From positions 62,001 to 126,000 of the forward strand of contig NZ_MDWE01000007.1 in assembly GCF_001715195.1 (NCBI RefSeq): a stretch of DNA of 64,000 nt, written 5' to 3'. The stretch comes from Rhodohalobacter halophilus (lineage in GTDB: Bacteria; Bacteroidota; Rhodothermia; Balneolales; Balneolaceae). The notes under the pieces were generated by a model. The model was not told the origin of the DNA. It made no database searches and saw nothing but the letters and a program-made list of their open reading frames with translations. This document shows, in pieces, positions 55,121-63,891 of this stretch; position 1 is the stretch's first letter, and every line of letters begins with the position of its first letter. A program made the position numbers and the translations under genes.

Positions 55121-56716
55121 GTGGCTGAAGAAAAGAATAAAAACGAGGACGAAGTCCCCGAGTCAGAAGGCAGGGGATCTTTTTTTGATAAATTTCTAAA
55201 CATTATTGAAAACGCAGGGAATAAGCTTCCCGACCCTGCAATGCTCTTCTTTCTGTTGTTGGTTATCGTATGGGTGTTTTCTGCAATTTTATCTCCCATC
55301 GATTTTGGTGAAGTTCACCCCCGAACGGGTGAAGCGCTGAATGTACAGAATATGCTGACCGGAAATAATCTGGCGGATTTTTTGGCCAATATGATTGAAA
55401 CATTTGTGCTTTTTGCCCCGCTTGGCATTGTACTGGTTGCCATGCTGGGTGTGGGGGTTGCCGAGCACTCCGGTTGGATTGACGCCGGCCTGAAGAAACT
55501 TCTCGGATTTACACCCAAGTCATTTTTAACCCCGATGCTGATTTTAATCGCTATCGTGAGTCACACCGCTGCCGATGCAGGGTATGTCCTTGTAATTCCG
55601 CTTGGAGGCGTCATTTTCTATGCGGCCGGCAGGCATCCGCTGGCCGGTATCGCTGCCGCATTTGCTGGTGTGAGTGGCGGGTTTTCCGCAAACTTTATCC
55701 CGTCGGCGATCGATCCGCTCCTGATGAGTTTTACGCTTGAAGCCGCACGAATTCTTGATCCGGAAATAGCGCTCAACCCACTCAATAACATATACTTTAC
55801 CGCGCTTTCCAGTGTATTGATTGTATCCGTTGGCTGGTACATTACCGATAAAATTGTGGAACCGAGGCTGGAGGGAATTGAAGTGGATGGCGATGAAGAT
55901 GAGATGCCTCAAATGGAGGAAGTTACGGATAAAGAGAGCCGGGCATTCTGGTTCGGTTTCGGTGCTATGATTCTCGGACTGATCGGACTCTTTATCTGGG
56001 CGTGGCCTGAAGGTTCTGCACTGCGGGACCCAAACTGGAACAACCCGGAAGTGAGTTCGCTGTTTTCGTTCAACGCTCCGCTGATGCAGGCGATTGTACC
56101 CCTTATTTTTATCCTGCTGCTGATTCCGGGCGTAGTTTACGGATATGCATCCGGGAAGTATAAGAGCTCCAAAGATATGATCGACAACATGACCAAGTCG
56201 ATGGAGAGTATGGGTTATTACGTTGTGATGGCTTTCTTCTGTGCACTTTTTATTGATGCGTTTGCGAAATCAAATATCGGCTTGTTGATTGCCCTGAAGG
56301 GAGCCAATTTCCTTCAGTCTCTGGCTCTGCCGGGACAGGTTACCATTGTAGGGATCGTGTTTTTGAGTGCGTTTGTAAATATCCTGGTGGGTTCTGCTTC
56401 GGCCAAGTGGGCGCTGATAGCTCCAATCTTTGTGCCGATGCTGATGCAGTTGGGTATCTCTCCAGACTTAACCCAGGCCGCTTATCGTGTGGGAGACTCC
56501 GTCTCAAACATTATCACACCGCTGCTGCCTTACTTCCCATTAGTGGTTGTATTCTGTCAGAGGTATGTGAAGAAAACGGGAATTGGAACACTCATCTCAA
56601 TGATGCTTCCATACTCGATCATCTTCCTGGTTACATGGACAATTTTTCTGCTGATCTACTGGTGGATCGGAATCCCGCTCAGTTTTGAAGCGAATTACGT
56701 TTATCCTGCACCTTGA
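55121..56716 (+). CDS. AbgT family transporter
   Basis: An inner-membrane transporter of the AbgT (p-aminobenzoyl-glutamate/antimetabolite) family. The 531 residues begin with a charged cytoplasmic tail and contain roughly 11-13 hydrophobic segments. Family-typical stretches include SHTAADAGYVLVIPLGG, GVSGGFSANFIPSAIDPLL and NILVGSASAKWALIAPIFVPM. The start is a GTG within a region lacking any better ATG. No abgA/abgB hydrolase is nearby, so import of folate breakdown products or drug efflux are both open. Confidence 0.88.
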   Translation: MAEEKNKNEDEVPESEGRGSFFDKFLNIIENAGNKLPDPAMLFFLLLVIVWVFSAILSPIDFGEVHPRTGEALNVQNMLTGNNLADFLANMIETFVLFAPLGIVLVAMLGVGVAEHSGWIDAGLKKLLGFTPKSFLTPMLILIAIVSHTAADAGYVLVIPLGGVIFYAAGRHPLAGIAAAFAGVSGGFSANFIPSAIDPLLMSFTLEAARILDPEIALNPLNNIYFTALSSVLIVSVGWYITDKIVEPRLEGIEVDGDEDEMPQMEEVTDKESRAFWFGFGAMILGLIGLFIWAWPEGSALRDPNWNNPEVSSLFSFNAPLMQAIVPLIFILLLIPGVVYGYASGKYKSSKDMIDNMTKSMESMGYYVVMAFFCALFIDAFAKSNIGLLIALKGANFLQSLALPGQVTIVGIVFLSAFVNILVGSASAKWALIAPIFVPMLMQLGISPDLTQAAYRVGDSVSNIITPLLPYFPLVVVFCQRYVKKTGIGTLISMMLPYSIIFLVTWTIFLLIYWWIGIPLSFEANYVYPAP

Positions 56717-56723
56717 TAGAGTT

Positions 56724-56778
56724 GAGATTTGAGTCTTGAGTCGTGGTTAACTTCTCACATCTCAAGACTCAACACTCT
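56724..56778. terminator. Inverted repeat between abgT and hisE
   Basis: TTGAGTCTTGAG (56730-56741) and CTCAAGACTCAA (56762-56773) form a perfect 12-bp stem with a 20-base loop. It lies between convergent genes and may terminate both, though no long T-run follows. TTGAGTCTTGAG-type repeats look like a dispersed family. Confidence 0.5.
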
Positions 56779-56781
56779 TAA

Positions 56782-57078
56782 CTATTTCTTACTTCTCACA
56801 ATCAATTCCTGAAGAACGGTGTCGAGAGGGATATCTCTTTCTACAAGAAGAACCATTAAGTGATAGATGAGATCTGCAGATTCATAGATTACTTCAGAAT
56901 CTTTTTTGTTCTTGGATGCGATAATAGTTTCTACAGCCTCTTCGCCAAGCTTTTGAGCAATTTTATCGATTCCCTTCTTGAATAGCCGCGTTGAGTAGGA
57001 GCCCTTTGGCAAATCCTTTTTCCGTTCAATCAACACTCGTTCCAGGTCGTATAAAAAATCTACTTCTTGTTTTCCCAT
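56782..57078 (-). CDS. hisE: Phosphoribosyl-ATP pyrophosphatase (HisE only)
   Basis: Hydrolyses phosphoribosyl-ATP to phosphoribosyl-AMP, the second histidine step. The 98-residue MazG-like protein has GEEAVETIIASK (about 45-56) and the ESADLIYHL motif (about 66-74) that bind magnesium. It is a stand-alone HisE, not the HisIE fusion common in Bacteroidota, and no hisI lies in the window. It is the last gene of the operon, 12 bases after hisF. Confidence 0.92.
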   Translation of the reverse strand: MGKQEVDFLYDLERVLIERKKDLPKGSYSTRLFKKGIDKIAQKLGEEAVETIIASKNKKDSEVIYESADLIYHLMVLLVERDIPLDTVLQELIVRSKK

Positions 57079-57090
57079 TGTATCTATTAT

Positions 57091-57855
57091 TTAAGTCGTC
57101 AGTAGTCTTACGTCAATTCCACTCTCAGCCATTTTCTTTTTCAGGTCTGAGATTTCAATTTCCCGAAAGTGAAAGATGCTGGCAGCCAATACGGCATCAG
57201 CATTCCCAATATTTACAGCATCGACGCAGTGCTGAATAGTTCCGGCACCGCCACTGGCAATAACCGGTATCGTTACGGTTTCATTTACAATTTTAAGGAG
57301 TTCGTTGTCAAAGCCGGATTTGGTCCCGTCTCGGTCCATGCTGGTAAGTAAAATTTCGCCGGAGCCAAGGTGTTCTGTTTTTTTGATCCAATCCAGGGCG
57401 TCAAGACCGGTCGCTTCTGAACCTCCTTTCACAAAAACTTCCCAATGATCCCCCACTCGTTTGGCATCAACGGCAGCCACAACGGCCTGCGAACCGAATG
57501 CGTCGGATGCGCGAGAAATTAGTTCCGGGTCACGCACAATGGCGCTGTTCAGTGATACTTTGTCGGCACCTGCTTTCAGTATTTCCTCAATCTCATCCAC
57601 AGATTTGATTCCGCCGCCAACTGTAAACGGTATATTGATGTGAGCGGCAATCTCTTCAACGAGATGAACCAGTGTGCGGCGTTTTTCTTTTGTAGCGGTT
57701 ATATCCAGGAAAACAAGTTCATCGGCTCCCTCTTCGGTATACCTTTGTGCAAGTTCCACCGGGTCGCCGGCATCCCGCAGCCCAACAAATTTGACCCCCT
57801 TCACGGTTCGGCCGTCTTTGATATCTAAACAGGGGATAATTCGTTTTGTAAGCAT
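57091..57855 (-). CDS. hisF: Imidazole glycerol phosphate synthase cyclase subunit
   Basis: With HisH it forms imidazole glycerol phosphate and AICAR from PRFAR. The 254-residue beta-alpha barrel has catalytic Asp11 (CLDIKDGR) and the second acid in VVAAVDAKR (about 130), plus the phosphate-binding GGGIKS and GGAGT loops. It lies between hisA (55-bp gap) and hisE. Confidence 0.95.
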   Translation of the reverse strand: MLTKRIIPCLDIKDGRTVKGVKFVGLRDAGDPVELAQRYTEEGADELVFLDITATKEKRRTLVHLVEEIAAHINIPFTVGGGIKSVDEIEEILKAGADKVSLNSAIVRDPELISRASDAFGSQAVVAAVDAKRVGDHWEVFVKGGSEATGLDALDWIKKTEHLGSGEILLTSMDRDGTKSGFDNELLKIVNETVTIPVIASGGAGTIQHCVDAVNIGNADAVLAASIFHFREIEISDLKKKMAESGIDVRLLTT

Positions 57856-57910
57856 ATCTGTTTCAAGAGGTTATTCAACAAAAAATAGTAAAATTGACGC
57901 GTATTATTTG

Positions 57911-58642
57911 CTACGGTTTTTGTAAATGTAGCTGTTTGAGATTGTTCAGTGTAATGTGTCCCTCGTAGTAAGCTTTGCCCACTACAACCCCGTAAAGGCC
58001 AATATTTTTCAGTTCGATCAAATCCTTCGGCTTCGAAACACCGCCCGAGGCAATCCAGTTGAGGGCAGGGAAACGTTCCTGTAAATCTCTGTACATGTCA
58101 ATATTTGGGCCGCTTAACATGCCGTCACGGGCAATATCGGTACTCAGTACGGTTTGAAGTCCGGCTTCAACCATTGGGTTTAAAAACTCCTCGATAGAAC
58201 GGTCAGATGTTTCAAGCCAGCCTCCATAAGCCATTTTGCCATCTTTCAGATCCAGCCCAAGAATGATCTCTTCTGGGTTTGATGAAATTGCCTTTAGAAA
58301 TTCATCCGGTTTTTTTACAGCCATTGATGAACATATAATACCACTTAGCCCGGCGTCCAGCAGTTTCCGAATATCCTCAGAAGATCGAACACCGCCACCG
58401 GTTTGAACTGAAAGCCCGGTCTCTTTCATGATGGATCGGATGATCGGCAGATTTTCAAATGAGCCGCTTTTTGCCCCGTTTAAATCTACAACGTGGATGT
58501 GGCTGAACCCGGCTGCTTTAAATTTGGCAGCTTCTTCAAGTGGGTTGTGATTGTAAACAGTTTTCTTATTGTAGTCACCTTTTTGCAATCGCACAACTTG
58601 TCCGTCCAGCAGATCGATTGCAGGAATGATATTCATATGCAA
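57911..58642 (-). CDS. hisA: ProFAR isomerase
   Basis: Isomerises 5'-ProFAR to PRFAR, the fourth histidine step. The 243-residue barrel has catalytic Asp9 (IPAIDLLDGQVVRL) and the second acid in STDIARDG (about 168-175), with phosphate loops QTGGGVRS and ASGGVS. Two half-barrel repeats are visible, as in HisF. Start and length are standard. It is preceded by hisH across 71 bp. Confidence 0.94.
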   Translation of the reverse strand: MHMNIIPAIDLLDGQVVRLQKGDYNKKTVYNHNPLEEAAKFKAAGFSHIHVVDLNGAKSGSFENLPIIRSIMKETGLSVQTGGGVRSSEDIRKLLDAGLSGIICSSMAVKKPDEFLKAISSNPEEIILGLDLKDGKMAYGGWLETSDRSIEEFLNPMVEAGLQTVLSTDIARDGMLSGPNIDMYRDLQERFPALNWIASGGVSKPKDLIELKNIGLYGVVVGKAYYEGHITLNNLKQLHLQKP

Positions 58643-58713
58643 AGTGAGATTTTGTTGTCTAAGAGTTTCCCCAAAGATAGTGAATTTAAAGCCCGCTCCT
58701 GTACCCGATTATT

Positions 58714-59328
58714 TTAGGCAGACTTTTTATTGGAGGCTTGTTTTACAATATCCAGGAAGTTCTGAAGCAGTAGCGAACCGACCGCCCCCGATTTTTCCGG
58801 ATGGAACTGAACTCCCATAAAATTATCTTTTGCAACCACCGCGCAAAAGTCTTTGATATATTTGCATGTAGCCAGGGTAAATTCGTTGGCAGGTGCGTAG
58901 TAACCGTGCACGTAATACAGAAACTGTTTATTATCGATGCCGTGGATCAGCGGGTGATCGACTTTGGGTTCAAAACGGTTCCAGCCCATGTGCGGGACTT
59001 TGGCTTTGGTGGCGTCAAATTTTTTCAGTTTGCCGGGGATGATTCCGAGTGTGTCGCTATTGCCCTCTTCTGAAGATTCATACAGTAGCTGCATTCCTAA
59101 ACAGATTCCCAGAACCGGCTTTTTTGTATTTTTTAGCCAGACGTCCAGGTCGCGCGACCGAAGGTCGTCCATGGCCGCCCCGGCATGACCTACGCCCGGA
59201 AAGATAATCCCATCCGCATTATTTAAAGTATCCGGGTCATCGGAAACGAAATAGTCGGCGTTGAGTCGGTTGAGTGCATTTGCAACAGAAGCCAGGTTAC
59301 CGGCCTGATATTTAATAATTCCTATCAA
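58714..59328 (-). CDS. hisH: Imidazole glycerol phosphate synthase glutaminase subunit
   Basis: A class I glutamine amidotransferase that supplies ammonia to HisF. The catalytic triad is complete: nucleophile Cys76 (LGICLGMQLL), His176 and Glu178 (VQFHPEKSG). An oxyanion-strand PGVGHAG at 44-50 is also present. The 204 residues match the family. It follows hisB by 27 bases. Confidence 0.95.
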   Translation of the reverse strand: MIGIIKYQAGNLASVANALNRLNADYFVSDDPDTLNNADGIIFPGVGHAGAAMDDLRSRDLDVWLKNTKKPVLGICLGMQLLYESSEEGNSDTLGIIPGKLKKFDATKAKVPHMGWNRFEPKVDHPLIHGIDNKQFLYYVHGYYAPANEFTLATCKYIKDFCAVVAKDNFMGVQFHPEKSGAVGSLLLQNFLDIVKQASNKKSA

Positions 59329-59355
59329 TTTTCTGGTTGCTTCTAAATGGTTAGA

Positions 59356-60240
59356 TCAAATAGTGCCTTTGGTAGAAGGGAGAATTCCCCTTGTCCGTTC
59401 ACTTCGGGAGATGGCAAAACGCAACGCTTTGGCAAACCCTTTGAACGTAGATTCTATGATATGATGATCATTTTTTCCGATAGCGCTAACATGGAGGGTT
59501 GCCTTTGCGTTCATGGCAAGGGTGTAATAAAAGTGTTCTAACATTTCAGTAGGGAAATCGCCTACGTATTCACGCTTCATTTCAACTTCCCACCGGAGGT
59601 ATGGGCGATCTGATAGATCGATAGCCACGGTGGCCTGTGATTCATCCATCGGAAGCACAAAACCGTAGCGCTGAATGCCGGCTTTGTTTTCAGATACTGC
59701 TTTGTGAATAGCCTGCCCCAGGGCAATTGCCACATCTTCGATCGTGTGATGTTCATCAACGTCAAGATCCCCCTCACACTGAATATCCAGATCGATCAGT
59801 CCATGACGTGCGATCTGGTCGAGCATGTGATCGAAAAAGTTCAATCCGGTTTTGATGTTGCTCTCACCGCTGCCGTCCAGGTTAAGTGAAAGGTCGATAT
59901 CGGTTTCTCCAGTCGTTCGCTTTATCTCCGCCTTTCTTGTAGGAAAGAGGATTGAACGCACAAGTTCAGGCCAGTTTTCCGCACGGTTTAATGTCTTTTC
60001 ACTGCTCTTAAAAAGGTAAAGGCCGTTTTCATATGTGATAAACGCATCAGCTTCACTACGCTTTTCAAAAGTTGATATGGACTCATTTTGAAGTGCATTG
60101 AGCTGATTTTCGGATAGTTCAGTGTTCCACATTATTTCATGGCCGTGCTCCGAAAGTGTTCCGAGCGCATACAATGCTCCCGGTTTAAGAAGGTTGTTGT
60201 TGCTGCCGGAAAGTGCCGATGATTCAACAAATAATTTCAT
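59356..60240 (-). CDS. hisB: Imidazoleglycerol-phosphate dehydratase with inert N-terminal extension
   Basis: Dehydrates imidazole glycerol phosphate to imidazole acetol phosphate. The dehydratase domain (about 104-294) is intact, with FFDHMLDQIARHG (135-147), DEHHTIEDVA (162-171) and KNDHHIIES (256-264) providing the metal ligands. Residues 1-103 stand where bifunctional HisB carries a HAD-type histidinol phosphatase. They retain only a trace: KPGALYALGTLSEHGHEI resembles the motif following the nucleophile. LFVESSAL replaces the DxDGT nucleophile motif. The phosphatase activity is probably lost. Confidence 0.88.
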   Translation of the reverse strand: MKLFVESSALSGSNNNLLKPGALYALGTLSEHGHEIMWNTELSENQLNALQNESISTFEKRSEADAFITYENGLYLFKSSEKTLNRAENWPELVRSILFPTRKAEIKRTTGETDIDLSLNLDGSGESNIKTGLNFFDHMLDQIARHGLIDLDIQCEGDLDVDEHHTIEDVAIALGQAIHKAVSENKAGIQRYGFVLPMDESQATVAIDLSDRPYLRWEVEMKREYVGDFPTEMLEHFYYTLAMNAKATLHVSAIGKNDHHIIESTFKGFAKALRFAISRSERTRGILPSTKGTI

Positions 60241-60275
60241 AATTCATGGTTTAAATCAGTTCATAGGAAATTTTA

Positions 60276-61334
60276 CTAACCGATGATCTCTTTTAGTGCT
60301 TTCAGAAATTTTACATTCTCATCGGGCATGCCCACCGTTACTCGCAGGCAATCCTCACAGTGCGGTTCATTACCCCGATATCGAACAATGATACCGCGGT
60401 CGGCCAGTTTCTGATAGACCTCTTTGGCGTTATCAACCCTGAACAGGATGAAGTTGGAATTGGATGGAAATACCTTTTTTACAGATTCACTATGGTTTAA
60501 CTGCTCCGCAACGTAATCTCGCTCACCTTTAATCGCTTTGATGTTGAATTTTGCCAGTTCCAGATTTTCAAAAACTTGCAAGGCAGTGTCAGCCGTAAGC
60601 TTATTGATGTTGTAGGGAGCCTTTACGCTCAGCATAAAGTTGATGATTTCCGGATTTGATATTGCAATTCCCAATCGGATACCCGCCATACCAAACGCTT
60701 TTGAAAATGTTTGAAGCACGACAAGGTTTGGGTACTGCTGAACCATTTGCGCCATCGATTCCTGCCGGCTGAAATCGATGTATGCTTCATCGACGACCAC
60801 AATTCCTTTAAATCTGGTGACCAGTTTCAGCAGATCCGTACGCTTCAGATCGTTTCCGGTGGGGTTGTTGGGGGAGCAGAGAAACAGGATTTTTGTCGAC
60901 TCGTCGGCAGCGTCAATAATTTCATCCGGTTTTAACTGAAATTTTTCAGTCAGTTCCACCTTCTTTACGTTAACATTGTTTATGTCGGCAGCGACCATGT
61001 ACATCCCGTAGGTAGGCGGAGTTATCAGGATAGAGTCTTGGCCTGGTTCGCAAAAAATCCGCATTAACAGATCTATCGGTTCATCACTCCCCACGCCCAG
61101 AAAGATATTCTCTCGCTCTACATCCCGGTACTCTGCAATTTTATCCCGAAGCACATCGTGCGTGGGCGAGGGGTATCGATGCAAATTCAGTGGATTTCGA
61201 ACAGGTGAACCGTAGCTGTTTTCATTTGCGTCGAGCAGGATTCCACTGTCGAAATCGTCCCGGGCGCTTCGGTATGGAACGAGGTTACGTATGTTTTCGC
61301 GAACAAGTGATTCAATATTCACAGAGGTTGACAT
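60276..61334 (-). CDS. hisC: Histidinol-phosphate aminotransferase
   Basis: A PLP enzyme that transaminates imidazole acetol phosphate with glutamate. The 352 residues have the PLP lysine near 210 (TFSKAFGMAGIRLG), substrate/cofactor motifs SPNNPTGN (about 153-160) and VVDEAYIDF, and the C-terminal RVTVG. Length and operon position between hisD and hisB (gaps of 33 and 35 bases) make the assignment firm. Confidence 0.95.
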   Translation of the reverse strand: MSTSVNIESLVRENIRNLVPYRSARDDFDSGILLDANENSYGSPVRNPLNLHRYPSPTHDVLRDKIAEYRDVERENIFLGVGSDEPIDLLMRIFCEPGQDSILITPPTYGMYMVAADINNVNVKKVELTEKFQLKPDEIIDAADESTKILFLCSPNNPTGNDLKRTDLLKLVTRFKGIVVVDEAYIDFSRQESMAQMVQQYPNLVVLQTFSKAFGMAGIRLGIAISNPEIINFMLSVKAPYNINKLTADTALQVFENLELAKFNIKAIKGERDYVAEQLNHSESVKKVFPSNSNFILFRVDNAKEVYQKLADRGIIVRYRGNEPHCEDCLRVTVGMPDENVKFLKALKEIIG

Positions 61335-61367
61335 TTTATTAGATGAACTGATGTTAGTTGATTGAAT

Positions 61368-62675
61368 TTACGAATTGTAAGGTTTGGATTTCTTCAGCTT
61401 ATGAAGCCTGAGGGTGACAGCGTTTTTATGAGCCTGAAGTCCTTCAACTTCTGCCAGGGTTTCTACGGCCGGCCCTAAACGTTGAAGCCCCTCTTCGGTT
61501 AGGGTTTGCAGAGTGATGAATTTTTGAAAACTCTGCAATGAAACACCGCTGTACATTTTTGCATATCCGTAAGTGGGCAGTGTATGGTTGGTTCCGGATG
61601 CATAATCCCCCATGCTTTCAGGAGTCCACGGGCCGATGAACACTGATCCGGCGTTAACCACTTTTTCGGCAAGTTCATCAGCAGATTGTGTGTTGATGAT
61701 GAGGTGTTCGGGGGCGTAACGGTTGGAGAATTCCATGGCTTCATCTCTGTTTTTGACAACCAGTGAGAAACTTTTACCCAGTGCGTTTGATGCAAATTCC
61801 TGACGTGGAAGCTGCTCAAGCTGTACCTGAACTTGCTGTTCAATTGCGGCCAGATCAGCGGATTCGGTTACAACTAAAACAACCTGGCTGTCCGACCCGT
61901 GCTCAGCCTGAGAAAGGAGATCAGAGGCGATAAATGCAGGATCCGCTGTTTCATCAGCAATTACCAATACTTCTGAAGGGCCTGCCGGCATGTCGATGGA
62001 GACCATCGCATCACTGTTCTGAAGAATCATTTTTGCAGCAGTCACATACTGGTTTCCGGGGCCAAAAATTTTATCAACTTTTGGAATCGTTTCCGTTCCA
62101 AATGCCATTCCGGCAATGGCTTGAGCACCTCCGGCTTTCACAATTTTTTCGGCACCGATCTTCTGGGCGATGTAAACTATGGAGTCCGGCACATTTCCGT
62201 TTTCATCGGGAGGTGTTGCAATGACGATCGTCGAACATCCGGCAATCAGTGCCGGAATACCCAACATCATAGTTGTTGAAGGGAGCGGTGCTGTACCGCC
62301 GGGAATATAAAGGCCCACACGCTCAATCGGTTTTGCCGTTCGTTTGCAGATCACTCCTGGCATGGTTTCCACCTCCAGGTCTATCGGCATTTGCTGCTGG
62401 TGGAACAGATAAATGTTCTGCATAGCCTGATCGATCGCGGCCTGAACGTTTGGATTTAGTTCAACAGAGGTTTCAGCCGGGTTGATGGTCAGGCCCTCTA
62501 ATGTGATTCCATCAAACTTCTGGGTGTAGGACTTAATTGCATCATCTCCGCCGGATTCCACATCATCCAGGATTGGCTGCACCTGACTGAAGACAGCTCC
62601 AAAATCCATTTTGGGACGCTTGCAGAGCGAGTCAATTTCTGCTTCAGACAGCTTTTTAAGTATGTAATTTTTCAT
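61368..62675 (-). CDS. hisD: Histidinol dehydrogenase
   Basis: Carries out the final two oxidations from histidinol to histidine using NAD and zinc. The 435 residues contain the signature [11 protein letters not shown], the zinc-binding Gln/His in [11 protein letters not shown] (about 253-263) and YAPEHL, and GTNHTLPT near the end. It starts 34 bases after hisG. The length is normal. Confidence 0.95.
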   Translation of the reverse strand: MKNYILKKLSEAEIDSLCKRPKMDFGAVFSQVQPILDDVESGGDDAIKSYTQKFDGITLEGLTINPAETSVELNPNVQAAIDQAMQNIYLFHQQQMPIDLEVETMPGVICKRTAKPIERVGLYIPGGTAPLPSTTMMLGIPALIAGCSTIVIATPPDENGNVPDSIVYIAQKIGAEKIVKAGGAQAIAGMAFGTETIPKVDKIFGPGNQYVTAAKMILQNSDAMVSIDMPAGPSEVLVIADETADPAFIASDLLSQAEHGSDSQVVLVVTESADLAAIEQQVQVQLEQLPRQEFASNALGKSFSLVVKNRDEAMEFSNRYAPEHLIINTQSADELAEKVVNAGSVFIGPWTPESMGDYASGTNHTLPTYGYAKMYSGVSLQSFQKFITLQTLTEEGLQRLGPAVETLAEVEGLQAHKNAVTLRLHKLKKSKPYNS

Positions 62676-62709
62676 GCTTTTATAGTCGGTTTCTCAAATC
62701 TCAAATTCA

Positions 62710-63588
62710 TTACATAATCATCGATTCTATTGGCAGAACCACTATACCTGTTGCCCCGGCCTCTTTCAGTTTCTCCATAAGATCCCAGAAGGTCGATATT
62801 GTAATAACGGTGTGAATGGCTACCATTCCGTTGTCGGCCAACGGCATTACGGTGGGGCTCTTCAGTGAAGGGATGATATTTTTAATCTCTTCAACTGAGT
62901 CCTGAGGTGCGTTCATCATGATGTATCGGCTTTTCTCTGCTTTTTGATATCCCTCAATTCGCTGAAGGAATTTATCTATCAAGGCCTGTTTCCCTTTTGA
63001 GAGAGGCTGGTTTGTTTTTACCAACTGCGTTTCAGAATCAAAAATATTTTCAATCTCTTTCAGTCCGTTGGCTTTCAGTGTTCCCCCGGTAGATACTAAA
63101 TCCGTGATGGCATCAGCAATTTCAAGTCGGGGCGCAATTTCTACAGAGCCGGAGAGCGTGATGATATCTGTTTTTACGCCTTTACTTTCCAGGAATTTCC
63201 GGGTTAATACCGGATAACTTGTTGCAATCCGTTTCCCGTTCAAATCCTTGGCAGACCGGATATCACCGTCTTTGGGTACGGCAATGGAGAGCCGGCATAC
63301 ACCGTAATCCAATCCCTTGAGGATGGTAACATCCGCCTCATCCTCGGCTACGGTATTGGCACCTACAAATCCAAGGTCGCAGACGCCATCTTCAACATAT
63401 TCAGGAATATCGTCATCCCGGATGAGAAGAAGTTCAACATCAAAGTTACGGCATTTCACCAATAAGCTGCGCTTGTAGTCATCAAACCTGAGCCCGATAC
63501 CTTCGAGCAGATTGAGAGTTTTATCGGTCAGTCGTCCGCTCTTTTGGACGGCAATTCTCAGTGAGGTGGAAGAATCCAGAGTTCTCAT
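62710..63588 (-). CDS. hisG: ATP phosphoribosyltransferase, long form
   Basis: Catalyses the first committed histidine step, joining ATP and PRPP. The 292 residues are the long HisG form: two catalytic subdomains (1-215) with the GFVGANTVAE and LVSTGGTLKANGL (PRPP loop) motifs, and a C-terminal ACT-like regulatory domain (about 218-290) that binds histidine. Feedback inhibition is therefore expected in addition to the leader control upstream. It is the first structural gene of the his operon, about 80 bases downstream of the leader-peptide stop. Confidence 0.95.
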   Translation of the reverse strand: MRTLDSSTSLRIAVQKSGRLTDKTLNLLEGIGLRFDDYKRSLLVKCRNFDVELLLIRDDDIPEYVEDGVCDLGFVGANTVAEDEADVTILKGLDYGVCRLSIAVPKDGDIRSAKDLNGKRIATSYPVLTRKFLESKGVKTDIITLSGSVEIAPRLEIADAITDLVSTGGTLKANGLKEIENIFDSETQLVKTNQPLSKGKQALIDKFLQRIEGYQKAEKSRYIMMNAPQDSVEEIKNIIPSLKSPTVMPLADNGMVAIHTVITISTFWDLMEKLKEAGATGIVVLPIESMIM

Positions 63589-63612
63589 ATAATTCAGTAA
63601 GTTGTTAATTAA

Positions 63613-63655
63613 TAAGTGTGGTAGTGTGAAAGTCGGTGGTGATGTCTGTGCGAAA
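63613..63655 (-). promoter_or_regulatory. C-rich, G-poor stretch in the his leader RNA
   Basis: On the transcript, between the leader-peptide stop and hisG, a run of about 40 bases has many C and few G (CACAGACATCACCACCGACT and CACACTACCACACTT). Such composition is typical of Rho utilisation sites. GCACAGA at its start can pair with TCTGTGC in the leader (7 bp). No intrinsic terminator is visible here. Confidence 0.35.
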
Positions 63656-63669
63656 CTCGAGGGAAAAGC

Positions 63670-63753
63670 TTAATGGTGATGATGCACAGAATTCCCGAGA
63701 TCTCCGTGATGGGAGTGGTGAGAAAAGGAGATGTATGGATTTGTAAATTTCAC
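63670..63753 (-). CDS. his operon leader peptide, His-rich
   Basis: A 27-codon frame starts at GTG 63753 and stops at TAA 63672-63670, 81 bases before hisG. It contains eight histidines in its last 16 residues, as HHSHH and a terminal HHHH (CAT CAT CAC CAT before the stop). This is the pattern of histidine-operon leader peptides known from enterobacteria, although the surrounding residues differ. An in-frame TGA lies two codons upstream, fixing the N-terminal limit. There is no Shine-Dalgarno, and a consensus promoter is nearly adjacent. Confidence 0.72.
   Translation of the reverse strand: MKFTNPYISFSHHSHHGDLGNSVHHHH
63673..63699 (-). promoter_or_regulatory. Competing hairpins around the his leader end
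   Basis: CTCGGGAA in leader codons 19-21 can pair with TTCCC(T)CGAG just after the stop, with the HHHH codons in the loop. TCTGTGC in the same region can instead pair with downstream GCACAGA. The two pairings cross, so they are alternatives. Further upstream, ATCTCC and GGAGAT flank the HHSHH codons. Confidence 0.35.
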
Positions 63754-63757
63754 GTGT

Positions 63758-63789
63758 CAAAATTATGAATTAAAAAGTTAGGATGCCAA
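63758..63789 (-). promoter_or_regulatory. Probable promoter of the his operon
   Basis: On the minus strand TTG (63789-63787), a 21-base spacer, then TAATTTTG (63765-63758), an exact match to the Bacteroidota -7 consensus TAnnTTTG. It lies only four bases before the leader GTG, so transcription may begin at or near the start codon. Confidence 0.6.
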
Positions 63790-63837
63790 GGAAGTTTAAA
63801 CAGTCATTGCACGCACTATTATTCCTGTAAAAATAAA

Positions 63838-63869
63838 AACAGCCCGACTCTGTGAGGAGCCGGGCTGTT
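63838..63869 (-). terminator. Terminator of the gene at the window end
   Basis: AACAGCCCG and CGGGCTGTT with CTC/GAG form a long stem. On the minus strand it is followed by TTTTATTTTTAC. It lies 22 bases after the stop at 63892 and separates that gene from the his promoter. Confidence 0.88.
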
Positions 63870-63891
63870 AAATTCTGCGAAAGTGTACTGA

